From Magnetovibrio sp. (GTDB lineage Bacteria > Pseudomonadota > Alphaproteobacteria > Rhodospirillales > Magnetovibrionaceae): a stretch of DNA of 64,000 nucleotides. The translations under genes were made by a program, and so were the position numbers. The notes beneath the pieces are model-generated. The model did not search any database. It was not told the DNA's origin and saw nothing but the letters and a program-made list of their open reading frames with translations. Shown here piece after piece: positions 51,096 through 60,168 of this stretch (the first letter of the stretch is position 1; each line of letters starts with the position of its first letter). The stretch is from the NCBI RefSeq assembly GCF_036568125.1, contig NZ_DATCTF010000005.1, positions 1-64,000 of the forward strand, given 5' to 3'.

Positions 51096-51644
51096 CTAAA
51101 GTTCGAGTTCGCTGTCCCAATACAGATAATCGAGCCAGCTGTGATGCATATCCGAAGGCGGCAGGCGGCGCGCCACCTGATTGAGCCTGCGGATCGATGG
51201 CTCCAGGGCATCTTGGATCAGCGGCATACCCGCTTCTTCGGGTGTATGATTGGCCTTTTTCAAGTTGCACGGCGAACATGCCGCGACAACGTTCGACCAT
51301 TCGGTCAAGCCCCCCCGCGAACGCGGCATGACGTGATCAAAGGTCAATTCGCGCGCCGAAAAAGCATGGCCGCAATATTGACAGGTGAAATCGTCGCGCA
51401 GGTAGATGTTGTAACGGGTAAACGCGGGTCGGCCGTTGAAGGTGACGTAGCGTTTCAACGCCACCACTGACGGCACCTTGAATTCGAGGCTGGGAGAGCG
51501 CACCACCTTGTCGTAACTCTCGACCAGATTGACCCGTTCCATGAACAGCGCCGAAACCGCATCCTTCCACGACCACAACGACAGGGGATGGTAAGACAGG
51601 GGACGATAGTCGGCGTTAAGCACCAAGGTTTGCAAGCCGCTCAT
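51096..51644 (-). CDS. HNH endonuclease
   Basis: This 182-residue protein is the conserved alphaproteobacterial HNH type. The zinc and catalytic motif is visible as CQYCGHAF, LTFDHVMPRSRGG (catalytic His) and WSNVVAACSPCNLKKANHTP. The N-terminus MSGLQTLVLNADYRPLSYHPLS is typical of this chromosomal family, which is widespread but without an assigned role. The ATG follows GGAGG at good spacing and overlaps the end of a short upstream ORF (51641-51844) by four bases. Confidence 0.88.
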   Translation of the reverse strand: MSGLQTLVLNADYRPLSYHPLSLWSWKDAVSALFMERVNLVESYDKVVRSPSLEFKVPSVVALKRYVTFNGRPAFTRYNIYLRDDFTCQYCGHAFSARELTFDHVMPRSRGGLTEWSNVVAACSPCNLKKANHTPEEAGMPLIQDALEPSIRRLNQVARRLPPSDMHHSWLDYLYWDSELEL

Positions 51645-51844
51645 GCGCCCACCTCCGCCGAAAATTCACGCACAAAAAAGCCCGCGAAAACGCGGGCGGC
51701 GGCAATTATGCTGGTGGGAGTCGAAGGCCGATGAGAGACCACGGTCCGTGCCGAAATCGGTTCATGGCCCGAAAACGACGATTGAGACCTGCCCACGAGG
51801 GAGCAGGCTTGCTTGATCGGCGAAATGCGGTGAGGCGAATTCAC
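51641..51844 (-). other. Leader-like short ORF containing a terminator hairpin
   Basis: A GTG at 51844 with a strong AGGAG seven bases upstream opens a 67-codon frame that ends in an ATGA overlap with the HNH gene. Inside it lies a Rho-independent terminator (listed separately). Its predicted peptide is not recognised and its hydrophobic tail is encoded by the hairpin. A translated leader that controls read-through into the HNH gene would explain both features, but a chance ORF over a small RNA is equally possible. Confidence 0.35.
51674..51697 (-). terminator. Terminator or attenuator upstream of the HNH gene
   Basis: On the minus strand GCCCGCG and CGCGGGC (51697-51691 and 51686-51680) close a TTTT loop and run into six T (51679-51674). 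It lies only 30 bases before the HNH start codon, so transcripts must read through it or start after it. Confidence 0.8.
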
Positions 51845-51935
51845 AAAACGTCTCCTGATGCGTCCCCTAACGATACTCTATATGGTTTCCGTTACCAAAA
51901 CTTTACACCAAATACGGTTTTACCACCGTTTTTTT

Positions 51936-52496
51936 TCATGCCTTGAGATCCTCTTCCGGATCTGGGTCAGGGGCTTGAGGGTCTTCGTCTTCCCGCATAA
52001 CCCATTCCAATACCAAGGGATAAATGGTTCTGGGTGGAATCATGTGAACCAAGGTGGCGATACCGACCAGCACCAAACACCCCGGCAAAATGGGCACGAA
52101 CAGAAAGCTCCAACCAGGATCGGACAAGAAAATCACCACCGGATCTGCGCCCGCGGGTGGATGGGTGATACGCAACATCGCCATCAATGCGATGGCCGCG
52201 CCAACGGCCAACGAAATCGCCCACCATTCCGGCGGTAAAAAGCCCCGCAATGCGATCGACAAGGCGCTCGCGGCCAAATGCCCGCCAATCACGTTCACGG
52301 GCTGCGACAGCGGACTTTTGGGCACGGAAAACAGCAACACGCACGACGCGCCAAACGGCGCGATCAAAAACGGTTGATGGCTCAATTCGCCAAACAGACC
52401 GACAGCGCCCAACCCAATAGCCGCGCCAAAGCCAGACTTTAGCCAGCATATGGCCGAATTTCCGGGTTGGTGGCGATGTATAAAACGTTTCACCAT
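51936..52496 (-). CDS. HPP family membrane protein
   Basis: This protein of about 186 residues has roughly four hydrophobic helices and the name-giving motif in RITHPPAGADPV near 110. HPP family proteins are integral membrane proteins; plastid and cyanobacterial members transport nitrite, and the role elsewhere is unproven. The C-terminus is strongly acidic. The ATG at 52496 follows GAAGG; an in-frame GTG ten codons earlier has no ribosome site. It is divergent from gluQ. Confidence 0.82.
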   Translation of the reverse strand: MVKRFIHRHQPGNSAICWLKSGFGAAIGLGAVGLFGELSHQPFLIAPFGASCVLLFSVPKSPLSQPVNVIGGHLAASALSIALRGFLPPEWWAISLAVGAAIALMAMLRITHPPAGADPVVIFLSDPGWSFLFVPILPGCLVLVGIATLVHMIPPRTIYPLVLEWVMREDEDPQAPDPDPEEDLKA

Positions 52497-52596
52497 ACCA
52501 CAGCCTTCAAATCTAATTCCCACCACATGGATAAAACCGAAGCCTCAAAAAGGCAATTGCCTTGCACGAATTTGGCTTTGCTTTCATTTTGAGAAC

Positions 52597-53496
52597 ATGA
52601 GCGACCTTCAAACGCCAATTCGTTCGGAAAATCTCCCCGTGGTGACCCGTTTCGCCCCCAGCCCCACGGGTTTTCTGCATCTGGGCCACGCCTATGCGGC
52701 GTTGTTCGCCTACCGTGCCGCCAAGGGCCCAAACCTTGATGGTTCGGGGCGTTTCATCTTGCGCATCGAAGACATTGATGCCGGGCGCTGCCGTCCAGAA
52801 TTCGAAACCGCCATTTATGAAGATCTGGCCTGGCTGGGCTTGGAATGGGAACAGCCCGTGCGTCGCCAATCGGACAATTTGGCGGATTTCGAAAGCGCCC
52901 TCGACCGCTTGAACCGTATGGGGCTTTTGTATCCCTGTTTTTGCACCCGCGCCGATATCAAGGCTGAAATCGAAGCGGCGAACGGCGCACCGCATCTGGT
53001 TGCCTCCGGGCCCGACGGCCCCATCTACCCCGGCACCTGCCTGATGCTGAGCGACGCAGAACGCAAGGCCCGCGCCGACAGCGGCACGCCGTTCGCCCTC
53101 CGCCTGGATATGGCGCGTGCCATCCAAGCGGCGGGTGCACTGCATTGGATCGACGCCGTTCAAGGCCGGGTGTCGGCGCGGCCGGAGATTTTTGGCGACG
53201 TGGTGCTGGCGCGCAAGGACATCCCGACCAGTTATCACCTTTCCGTCACCATCGACGATCACCTGCAAGGGGTAACCTTGGTCACGCGCGGCGAAGACTT
53301 GTTTCCCGCCACCCATATCCACCGCTTGCTGCAAAAGCTGCTCGGTCTCGACACTCCGGCTTATCATCACCACGGATTGTTGGTCGCAGCCGATGGACGG
53401 CGCTTGGCCAAACGCGATAAAGCCGAAACCATCCGTGACTTACGCCAAAACGGCTACAGCCCCTCGGATGTTCGGCGCATGGCCGGTTTTCCTTAA
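52597..53496 (+). CDS. gluQ: Glutamyl-Q tRNA(Asp) synthetase
   Basis: GluQRS attaches glutamate to queuosine at position 34 of tRNA(Asp). The 299-residue protein is a shortened glutamyl-tRNA synthetase without an anticodon-binding domain. The ATP motif is FAPSPTGFLHLGHA near 22-35 and the KMSKS counterpart is LAKRDKAE near 270. A cysteine pair in the insert (CFCT near 109) fits its zinc site. The ATG at 52597 is chosen because the upstream frame overlaps the divergent HPP gene. Confidence 0.93.
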   Translation: MSDLQTPIRSENLPVVTRFAPSPTGFLHLGHAYAALFAYRAAKGPNLDGSGRFILRIEDIDAGRCRPEFETAIYEDLAWLGLEWEQPVRRQSDNLADFESALDRLNRMGLLYPCFCTRADIKAEIEAANGAPHLVASGPDGPIYPGTCLMLSDAERKARADSGTPFALRLDMARAIQAAGALHWIDAVQGRVSARPEIFGDVVLARKDIPTSYHLSVTIDDHLQGVTLVTRGEDLFPATHIHRLLQKLLGLDTPAYHHHGLLVAADGRRLAKRDKAETIRDLRQNGYSPSDVRRMAGFP

Positions 53497-53714
53497 CGCA
53501 CGGACTTCATGCTTATTTCCTTAGATTACAGGCGATGTGCAGATTCGGCTTGCGAATTCAGGGGCTTTGCCCTTTATTAAGAGTGGGGTGCGACAAAGTA
53601 TGACTAAACATTAGGCCTTCGCCAAAAGGCCAAAGCTTCGTGGTATGGAAAGATCTCGCAATCTGACCTTACCGTTTAATCCAAGGGAACTCCTGGAAAG
53701 AAGATTCTATAGCA

Positions 53715-54080
53715 ATGAAAACCTGTCTCATTGTTGATGATTCCAAGGTCATTCGCATGGTCGCCCGCAAGATATTGCAGGAACTGGAATTCGCAACCGA
53801 GGAAGCCGCGGACGGCCAACAAGCATTGGACGCCTGCATGGCGAAAATGCCTGAAGCCGTTCTGCTTGATTGGAACATGCCCGTCATGGACGGCATCACC
53901 TTTCTGCGTGAGCTGCGCAAAGCCCCCGGCGGCGACAAGCCCATCGTGGTCTTTTGCACGACGGAAAATGATCTCGATCACATCCAAGAAGCTATGACCG
54001 CTGGCGCGAACGAGTACATCATGAAACCGTTCGATTCCGACATTATTCAGGCCAAGTTCCAGCAAGTGGGCTTGATCTAA
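53715..54080 (+). CDS. cheY: CheY-like response regulator
   Basis: This 121-residue single-domain receiver has the acidic pair DD at 8-9, phospho-acceptor Asp52 in LLDWNMPVMDG, Thr near 82 (FCTTEND) and Lys near 103 (MKPFDSD). Stand-alone CheY proteins relay CheA signals to the flagellar motor. It is followed by cheR after 23 bases; no cheA, cheW or cheB is in the window, so it is an orphan pair rather than a full chemotaxis operon. Confidence 0.92.
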   Translation: MKTCLIVDDSKVIRMVARKILQELEFATEEAADGQQALDACMAKMPEAVLLDWNMPVMDGITFLRELRKAPGGDKPIVVFCTTENDLDHIQEAMTAGANEYIMKPFDSDIIQAKFQQVGLI

Positions 54081-54103
54081 CTGCCTGCCACGGAGTACTC
54101 GAC

Positions 54104-54913
54104 GTGAGCCCCGAAGATTTTGAGTTCATCAGCACGCTGATCAAAGGCCGTTCCGGCCTGGTGCTGACACCCGACAAAGCGTACCTGCTGGAAAGCCGGT
54201 TGATGCCGGTCGCGCGCAAGCACGGTCTGAAAGGTCTTGAAGACCTGATCGGTCACTTGCGCTCGCGCAAGGAAGAAGCTTTGATCGTTGAAGTCACCGA
54301 AGCGATGACAACCAACGAATCGTTCTTCTTTCGCGATGTTAAGCCGTTCGACTTGCTGCGCGACGAAGTGCTGCCGCCGATTCTCGAAAAGCGACAGGCG
54401 CAGAAGCATCTGCGCATCTGGTGCGCGGCCGCCTCGTCCGGCCAGGAACCTTATTCCATCGCCATCATTCTCAAAGAGTTGGGCGTAAAACTGGCCGGTT
54501 GGAAAATCGATATCGTGGGCACCGATATTTCCCACGATATCCTCAAAAAAGCCGCAGGCGGGATGTATTCGCAGTTTGAAGTACAGCGCGGAATGCCCAT
54601 CCAACTGCTGCTGAAATATTTCGACAAAAAAGATGAGACCTGGGAAATCAAACCCGAAATCAAGACCATGGTTCAGTACAAGTACTGGAACCTTCTTGAC
54701 GATCTAAAACAACTTGGCGGCTTTGACATCGTGTTTTGCCGAAACGTGTTGATCTATTTCGATGCGGAAACCAAGGGCAAGGTTTTGGATAACATTTCCC
54801 GGCTGATGCCCAAAGACGGCATGCTTTTCCTCGGCGGCGCAGAAACCGTCCTGGGCGTGACCGATAAATTCAAACCTGTCCAAGGACAGAGAGGTGTCTA
54901 CGCCCTATCTTAG
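54104..54913 (+). CDS. cheR: Chemotaxis protein methyltransferase CheR
   Basis: CheR methylates glutamates of chemoreceptors. The 269-residue protein has the N-terminal all-helical domain and a SAM-binding domain with IWCAAASSGQEPYSIAI near 105 and DIVFCRNVLIYFD near 210. The start is GTG at 54104 after CACGGAG. Pairing with cheY suggests adaptation of a receptor set, possibly including the chemoreceptor at 1961. Confidence 0.94.
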   Translation: MSPEDFEFISTLIKGRSGLVLTPDKAYLLESRLMPVARKHGLKGLEDLIGHLRSRKEEALIVEVTEAMTTNESFFFRDVKPFDLLRDEVLPPILEKRQAQKHLRIWCAAASSGQEPYSIAIILKELGVKLAGWKIDIVGTDISHDILKKAAGGMYSQFEVQRGMPIQLLLKYFDKKDETWEIKPEIKTMVQYKYWNLLDDLKQLGGFDIVFCRNVLIYFDAETKGKVLDNISRLMPKDGMLFLGGAETVLGVTDKFKPVQGQRGVYALS

Positions 54914-54950
54914 GGGTGTGGAAACAGTTGACGCATAGAGATTGAGTGCC

Positions 54951-55874
54951 ATGTCCGACGACAAAAAATACCGTCTTGTGACCCGTGCAGACTTCGATGG
55001 CGTAGTCGCAGGGGGCCTGCTGATCGAGTTGGGCCTCATTGACGACGTTGTGTTTGCCGAACCCAAAGCCATGCAAGATGGCTTGGTGCAGATCACGGCA
55101 AACGACATCACCACCAACCTGCCCTACGTGGAAGGCGTGCATCTGTGTTTCGATCACCACATCAGTGAAACGGAACGCGTCGGCAAGCGCGACAACCACA
55201 TCATCGAGGCCGATGCGCCGTCGGCGGCCCGCGTGGTTTACAATTATTTCGGCGGTAAAGACAAATTCCCGGCCATTCCCGACGACCTGATGGACGCCGT
55301 CGATCGGGCCGACAGCGCGCAGTTCACCGAAGAGGACATCCTCGCCCCGGAACCGTGGACGCTCCTGAACTACATCTTGGACCCGCGCACCGGGCTGTCG
55401 CGTTTTGAAGATTTCGAGATTAGCCACGAACAGCTGATGAAAGACATGATGGTGTATGTACGCCATCACCCCGTAGAAGAAATCCTCGCCATTCCCGATG
55501 TCGAGGAACGCACCCATCTGTACCTCGAACACGAAGAAAAGTTCGAGCTTCAGCTGCGTGCTTGCAGCACGGTTCAAGACAACGTCGTGGTTGTTGATTT
55601 GCGCAATGAAAAAACGGTCTATGCCGGCAATCGCTTCACGATCTACGCCCTTTTCCCTGAGTGTAACGTCTCGATCCAGTTGACCAACACGTCGGACGGC
55701 ACAAAAACCATTATGGCGGTCGGTAAATCGATCCTGAACCGCACCAATCCGGTGAACATCGGCTCGGTGATGTTGGAATACGGCGGCGGCGGCCATGCCA
55801 ATGCTGGTACCTGCCAAATCGAAACCGGGCGGGCCGAGACGGTTCTCAAGGAACTTGTGAACCGCCTGAACTGA
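54951..55874 (+). CDS. DHH-family phosphoesterase-like protein
   Basis: This 307-residue protein has the DHH-type arrangement VTRADFDGVVAGGLL near 10, LCFDHHIS near 66 and a C-terminal glycine-rich GGGGHANAGTCQ motif near 283, as in exopolyphosphatase-like and nanoRNA/pAp phosphatases. The first motif reads ADFDG instead of the common SDxDG. The natural substrate is unknown. The ATG at 54951 is preferred to an in-frame TTG nine bases earlier. It follows cheR by 37 bases and may share its transcript. Confidence 0.82.
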   Translation: MSDDKKYRLVTRADFDGVVAGGLLIELGLIDDVVFAEPKAMQDGLVQITANDITTNLPYVEGVHLCFDHHISETERVGKRDNHIIEADAPSAARVVYNYFGGKDKFPAIPDDLMDAVDRADSAQFTEEDILAPEPWTLLNYILDPRTGLSRFEDFEISHEQLMKDMMVYVRHHPVEEILAIPDVEERTHLYLEHEEKFELQLRACSTVQDNVVVVDLRNEKTVYAGNRFTIYALFPECNVSIQLTNTSDGTKTIMAVGKSILNRTNPVNIGSVMLEYGGGGHANAGTCQIETGRAETVLKELVNRLN

Positions 55875-55907
55875 CCCCAGCGACGGCGCGAAACAGTCTA
55901 ACCATCA

Positions 55908-55938
55908 AAAAAAGCGGTGCCCCTGGCCCCGCTTTTTT
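55908..55938. terminator. Bidirectional terminator
   Basis: AAAAAAGCGG (55908-55917) pairs with CCGCTTTTTT (55929-55938). It lies between the convergent DHH and ytoQ genes. Confidence 0.88.
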
Positions 55939-55966
55939 ACGTCGTTTTTACGCCATCAGGCAGGCG

Positions 55967-56428
55967 TTACAGCGTACCCTTAATGGTGTAAGTCAACAGA
56001 CGAACCACCTGCTCAGGCGTTTCGGCCACTGCCAGCGCCGCGGCATCGACTTCCTTCAGCGCGTGTGTCAGTTCCCGATCATGCAACGTGATCATCGGCG
56101 TCCCGATGGCGGCGGCGTAACCGGCATCGAAAGCGGCATTCCATTGGCGGTACTTATCGCCAAAACGCACCACCACGATATCGGCTTCTTCAAGCAACAC
56201 CCGGGTGCGCAACGCATTCACCTTGGCCCCCTTGTGATCGGTCCAAAATCCTGTTGCCTCGACACCTAAGATCTCAACGCCACATTTATCGGAAACATCG
56301 TGATCGGTGACCGCCGAAACGAACTCCACAGGCAACCCGGCCTCTTCGGCGCCTTGGGCGATACGCTCGCGCCAATCGCTATGAATTTCGCCCGACAGGT
56401 AGATGGTCCAGATACGGTTCGACATCAT
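55967..56428 (-). CDS. YtoQ family protein
   Basis: This 153-residue protein matches the YtoQ family, related in fold to nucleoside 2-deoxyribosyltransferases. Family segments are WTIYLSGEIHSDWRERI and DIVVVRFGDKYRQWNAAFDAGYAAAIG. Function is unproven. Two adjacent ATG codons (56428 and 56425) are possible starts. Confidence 0.82.
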   Translation of the reverse strand: MMSNRIWTIYLSGEIHSDWRERIAQGAEEAGLPVEFVSAVTDHDVSDKCGVEILGVEATGFWTDHKGAKVNALRTRVLLEEADIVVVRFGDKYRQWNAAFDAGYAAAIGTPMITLHDRELTHALKEVDAAALAVAETPEQVVRLLTYTIKGTL

Positions 56429-56567
56429 GTTCTCACTTTTCTCATATTATATGTACTTAGGGGCTTGCTTGGCAGCGACTCTGCGGTGGCCCATGACACT
56501 TGTCAATCCGCCTCAGCTATGAGAGGGTTTAGCATTCTTAGGGGCGATTTGAGAACCACATCCAGGC

Positions 56568-57023
56568 ATGAAGATCAGCGTCAAAAAAGCTCAAAATGGG
56601 GTGTACGCCATTTCGTTCGACGACACCACCCACACGCTGACCACGCGTGAACTCAAAGTCTTGCTGATGGAGTCTGTGAAATCTCTCACGCCCGGCGCCA
56701 TTTCAACCGTCAGCCCCATCGATGAAGCCCGCGACCTGGCCGAACGCCTGAAAGCCGGCAACGACACGGGGCTGCAAAAACTGATCATGAGCGTCACGGA
56801 CGACGACATCTTGGTGTTTCTCAAAAGCACCGAAAACGACACCCTTTTGCATGCCAAGCTGTTCGACAACATGAGTGAACGCAAACACAAGATGTTGTCG
56901 GAGGATCTGGAATACCGTTTCACCGACGGTATCGACGACGAACAATTGGGCGCTGCGGTGATTCGCTTGATCGAGGTCACCAACCAGCTGCAAAACGACG
57001 GCGTGTTGGAAATCAACGCCTAA
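56568..57023 (+). CDS. Small protein with FliG C-terminal-like domain
   Basis: This 151-residue protein resembles the C-terminal motor domain of FliG over residues about 75-150: DILVFLKSTENDTLLHAKLF, then NMSERKHKMLSEDLEYR and a final helix pair. FliG-C contacts MotA/B and CheY-related switching. The first 60 residues are a short unrelated domain, so this is not a truncated FliG. It stands near the cheY-cheR pair, which supports a motility role, but the assignment rests on visual comparison only. Confidence 0.6.
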   Translation: MKISVKKAQNGVYAISFDDTTHTLTTRELKVLLMESVKSLTPGAISTVSPIDEARDLAERLKAGNDTGLQKLIMSVTDDDILVFLKSTENDTLLHAKLFDNMSERKHKMLSEDLEYRFTDGIDDEQLGAAVIRLIEVTNQLQNDGVLEINA

Positions 57024-57071
57024 GCCTTTTGCCCCCATCCCCGCATCCGGGGGCCCAAACGCAAAAAAGCC

Positions 57072-57134
57072 AAGACCCCCAAAATCGACCACCTCGAGAA
57101 AACTCGGGATCGGTCCATTTTGAGGGTCTTTTGG
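57072..57134. terminator. Long hairpin between the FliG-C-like gene and gcrA
   Basis: A 19-base arm at 57072-57090 (AAGACCCCCAAAATCGACC) pairs with 57112-57130 at all but two positions, around an inner CTCGAG/CTCGGG region, and ends in TTTT on the plus strand. It most likely terminates transcription between two convergent genes. Confidence 0.7.
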
Positions 57135-57184
57135 GGCTGTACGCCAAGCCGGATAAATCCGACCGAGAGCACAAGGAGAAACCG

Positions 57185-57655
57185 CTAGGCGGCTTCGAAA
57201 TCGTTGCTCGGTTTCGGCAAAGCCGTCGATGCAACCGCCCGTTTCTTATCTTTCGATACCTTCACATACGCACGTGCACAGTGCGCCTCGCAATAGGGCT
57301 TGTCCTGCGCGGCAGGCTTGCCGCAAAAGTGAAATTCCGGGGTGCCGGGTTCACCTTCGGGCCAGCAGCACATGGCCGCCGTCAACTCTTCCAACCGAAC
57401 CACATCGCCGGACGGTACAGAGGATGCGACTGGCGTCGGCGCAACGATCTTTTTGGGTTTTTTCGGCTGAGCCGTGGTCGCCGCGGTTTGGCGAATCGGC
57501 GACTGGCGCTTTTTCAGCCCCAAACGGTGCACTTTGCCAACCACAGCGTTTTTGGTCACGCCGAGACGGCGGCCGATCTCGCTGGTGGGCAGCCCCTCTT
57601 CCCACAGGGCGATCAAAACCTTAATACGTTCAGGCGTCCATTCCTCGACACTCAT
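57185..57655 (-). CDS. gcrA: GcrA family cell-cycle regulator
   Basis: GcrA acts with sigma-70 at promoters methylated by CcrM in alphaproteobacteria and controls cell-cycle genes. The 156-residue protein has the hallmark N-terminus EEWTPERIKVLIALWEEG and the helix-turn-helix core TSEIGRRLGVTKNAVVGKVHRLGL. A basic linker and a C-terminal sigma-contacting region with two cysteine-containing segments follow. The ATG at 57655 is set by GGAG seven bases upstream. It is divergent from the mutase gene. Confidence 0.95.
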   Translation of the reverse strand: MSVEEWTPERIKVLIALWEEGLPTSEIGRRLGVTKNAVVGKVHRLGLKKRQSPIRQTAATTAQPKKPKKIVAPTPVASSVPSGDVVRLEELTAAMCCWPEGEPGTPEFHFCGKPAAQDKPYCEAHCARAYVKVSKDKKRAVASTALPKPSNDFEAA

Positions 57656-57658
57656 CAA

Positions 57659-57972
57659 TCTACTCCGATTATCCTTGGCTCATGCGCTCTGGTGATGCCC
57701 TGAGCGCCATTGCAAGCCGAAACCCCTTGTTATTTTCGGTCGCGGCTCATCAGTGCCGCTGAGGGCATAATAACAACATTGAGGAAGAATGCACCTATGA
57801 AGACACAATATCTTGTGGATAAGTTCGCCACTGTGCGTTGAGAAGCGACGGGTGTTTCGCACGTGCGAAATATGTATTCGCACTGCAGCACGTGACCGCT
57901 ATACTTATTGCCTTTGGCGGCCGCTATGGGGAGATACGCGGCCCATTCGAAAAGGGCAGAGGACCTGGGGAT
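57659..57972. promoter_or_regulatory. Divergent promoter region of gcrA and methylmalonyl-CoA mutase
   Basis: No gene is supported in this 314-base gap. TGTTATT (57728-57734) and AATAACA (57769-57775) form an outer inverted repeat around an inner GCGGC/GCCGC stem, and the symmetric TTCGCA array at 57855-57882 is listed separately. I looked for a B12 riboswitch and saw no matching box. Confidence 0.5.
57855..57882. promoter_or_regulatory. Operator-like array of TTCGCA half-sites
   Basis: TTTCGCACGTGCGAAA (57855-57870) is a perfect 16-base palindrome. A third half-site TTCGCA follows at 57877-57882, so TGCGAA (57864-57869) also forms an inverted pair with it at 7-base spacing. The array lies about 90 bases before the mutase start. 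Short-chain acyl-CoA pathway regulators of the ScfR group (PccR, RamB) bind repeated TTTGCAAA-like words, which this loosely recalls. Confidence 0.5.
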
Positions 57973-60117
57973 ATGAACGACAAGCCAACCCTGACACAAT
58001 GGGATGCTTTAGCAACGAAAGAATTAAAGGGCGCAGGCCCCGAAGAACTGATCTGGGAAACGCCGGAAGGCATCGCGGTCAAACCGCTTTATACGGCTGA
58101 AGATCTGGAAGGGATCGAGCAGGTCAACTCCCTGCCCGGCTTCGATCCGTTCATGCGCGGACCGCGCGCCACCATGTACGCCGGTCGTCCGTGGACGATC
58201 CGTCAATACGCGGGCTTTTCCACCGCGGAAGAATCCAACAAGTTTTATCGCGCCAATCTCAAGGCCGGCCAAAAAGGCCTGTCGGTGGCGTTCGATCTGG
58301 CCACCCATCGCGGCTACGATTCTGATCACCCGCGCGTCAGCGGCGACGTCGGCAAGGCCGGCGTGGCGATCGACAGCGTCGAAGACATGAAAATCCTATT
58401 CGACGGCATTCCGTTGGACGAGATGAGCGTCTCCATGACCATGAACGGTGCCGTGCTGCCGGTGCTGGCGGGCTACATCGTCGCGGCCGAAGAGCAAGGC
58501 GTCGATCAGTCCAAGCTGTCGGGCACCATCCAGAACGACATTCTCAAAGAGTTCATGGTGCGCAACACCTATATCTATCCGCCCGAACCAAGCATGCGGA
58601 TCGTGTCCGACATCATCGGCTACACCTCCCAGCACATGCCGCGCTACAACTCGATCTCGATTTCCGGCTATCACATGCAAGAAGCCGGGGCGACCTGCGT
58701 GCAGGAATTGGCCTACACCATCGCCGACGGCATCGAATACGTGCGCACCGCCATTGCGTCGGGCATGGACGTCGACAGCTTTGCACCGCGCTTGTCGTTC
58801 TTTTTCGCCATCGGCATAAACTTCTTCATGGAAGTCGCCAAACTGCGCGCCGCACGCGTGCTGTGGGCGGAACTGATGGAACAGTTCAATCCGAAAAACC
58901 CGCAATCGAAAATGCTCCGCACCCACTGCCAGACATCGGGCGTGTCGCTGACGGCAAAGGACCCTTACAACAACGTCATCCGCACCACGGTCGAGGCCAT
59001 GGCGGCGGTGTTGGGCGGCACGCAAAGCCTGCACACCAACTCGCTGGACGAAGCGCTGGCCTTGCCGACGCCGTTTTCCGCGCGCATCGCGCGCAACACC
59101 CAGTTGGTTCTGCAGGAAGAAACCGGCATCACCAAGGTCGTCGATCCGCTGGCCGGCAGCTTTTATGTCGAAAGCCTCACCAACGCGGTCGCCGTTGAGG
59201 CCCGCAAACTGATCAAAGAGGTCGAAGACGTCGGCGGCATGACCAAGGCGGTGCAGACCGGCCTGCCGAAAATGCGCATTGAAGAAGCCGCCGCGCGCAA
59301 ACAGGCGCGCATCGACAGCTTGGAAGAAGTCGTGGTCGGCGTGAACAAGTACACGCTGGACAAGGAAGACCCGATCGATTTGTTGGAGGTCGACAACTCA
59401 GCGGTGCGCGACGCCCAGATCAAACGCCTGGGCGACATCCGCGCCAGCCGCAACCAAGGTGCTGTCGACGGTGCGTTGCAAGCTTTGCGCGATGCAGCTA
59501 AATCCGGTGACGGCAACCTGTTGGATCTCGCCATCAAGGCCACCCGCGTGCGCGCCACGGTGGGGGAAATTTCCGACGCCTTGGAAGACGTCTACACCCG
59601 CTACCAAGCCACGACCCACACCATCACCGGCGTGTACGGCGCAGCGTTGAAAAGCGATGACGCCTACGCCCAAGCCCACGATGAGGTCGAAGCCTTCGCC
59701 ACTGAACGCGGTCGTCGCCCGCGCATGTTGGTGGTGAAGATGGGCCAGGACGGCCACGATCGCGGCGCGAAAGTGATCTCCACCGCGTTCGCCGATTTGG
59801 GCTTCGAGGTCGATGTCGGCGCGCTGTTCCAAACGCCGGCCGAGGCCGCCCAGGAAGCGGTCGAAAACGACGTCCACGCCATCGGCGTATCCACCCAAGC
59901 AGGCGGCCACAAGACCTTGGTGCCGGAACTGATCGATGAGCTCAAGAAGCGCGACGCCGACGACATCGTCATCATCGTCGGCGGCGTGGTGCCGGAACGC
60001 GATCATCCGTTCTTGGTCGATGCTGGCGTCGCCGCCGTGTTCGAACCCGGCACCCACATCCCCACTGCCGCGCGCAAAGTGCTCGACTGCATCAAGGCCA
60101 CGCGCAAAACGGTATAG
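57973..60117 (+). CDS. scpA: Methylmalonyl-CoA mutase
   Basis: This B12-dependent enzyme interconverts methylmalonyl-CoA and succinyl-CoA, linking propionate breakdown to the TCA cycle. The 714-residue protein is the single-chain type: a TIM-barrel substrate domain with [21 protein letters not shown]-like sequence near 95 and [12 protein letters not shown]-type segment ([13 protein letters not shown]), and a C-terminal cobalamin domain with the [10 protein letters not shown] motif (DxHxxG) near 600. The ATG at 57973 follows GGGG and gives the usual start; the open frame upstream crosses the operator array. No chaperone or epimerase gene is adjacent. Confidence 0.96.
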   Translation: MNDKPTLTQWDALATKELKGAGPEELIWETPEGIAVKPLYTAEDLEGIEQVNSLPGFDPFMRGPRATMYAGRPWTIRQYAGFSTAEESNKFYRANLKAGQKGLSVAFDLATHRGYDSDHPRVSGDVGKAGVAIDSVEDMKILFDGIPLDEMSVSMTMNGAVLPVLAGYIVAAEEQGVDQSKLSGTIQNDILKEFMVRNTYIYPPEPSMRIVSDIIGYTSQHMPRYNSISISGYHMQEAGATCVQELAYTIADGIEYVRTAIASGMDVDSFAPRLSFFFAIGINFFMEVAKLRAARVLWAELMEQFNPKNPQSKMLRTHCQTSGVSLTAKDPYNNVIRTTVEAMAAVLGGTQSLHTNSLDEALALPTPFSARIARNTQLVLQEETGITKVVDPLAGSFYVESLTNAVAVEARKLIKEVEDVGGMTKAVQTGLPKMRIEEAAARKQARIDSLEEVVVGVNKYTLDKEDPIDLLEVDNSAVRDAQIKRLGDIRASRNQGAVDGALQALRDAAKSGDGNLLDLAIKATRVRATVGEISDALEDVYTRYQATTHTITGVYGAALKSDDAYAQAHDEVEAFATERGRRPRMLVVKMGQDGHDRGAKVISTAFADLGFEVDVGALFQTPAEAAQEAVENDVHAIGVSTQAGGHKTLVPELIDELKKRDADDIVIIVGGVVPERDHPFLVDAGVAAVFEPGTHIPTAARKVLDCIKATRKTV

Positions 60118-60137
60118 TCCCGCACGTCCTCTTAAAG

Positions 60138-60168
60138 AAAACGGCGCTTCATCACGAAGCGCCGTTTT
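60138..60168. terminator. Bidirectional terminator between mutase and prophage
   Basis: ACGGCGCTTC (60141-60150) pairs perfectly with GAAGCGCCGT (60156-60165), with A- and T-runs outside. It marks the border between core genes and the phage module. Confidence 0.92.

Noticed and set aside
51698-51760. tRNA- or tmRNA-like 3' end (TTCGACTCCCACCA on the minus strand)
   Set aside because: The bases around it cannot form the T-stem or an acceptor stem, and no tag-coding segment is nearby.
57659-57972. B12 riboswitch before methylmalonyl-CoA mutase
   Set aside because: The hairpins present do not include a recognisable B12 box; the symmetric half-sites fit a protein operator better.
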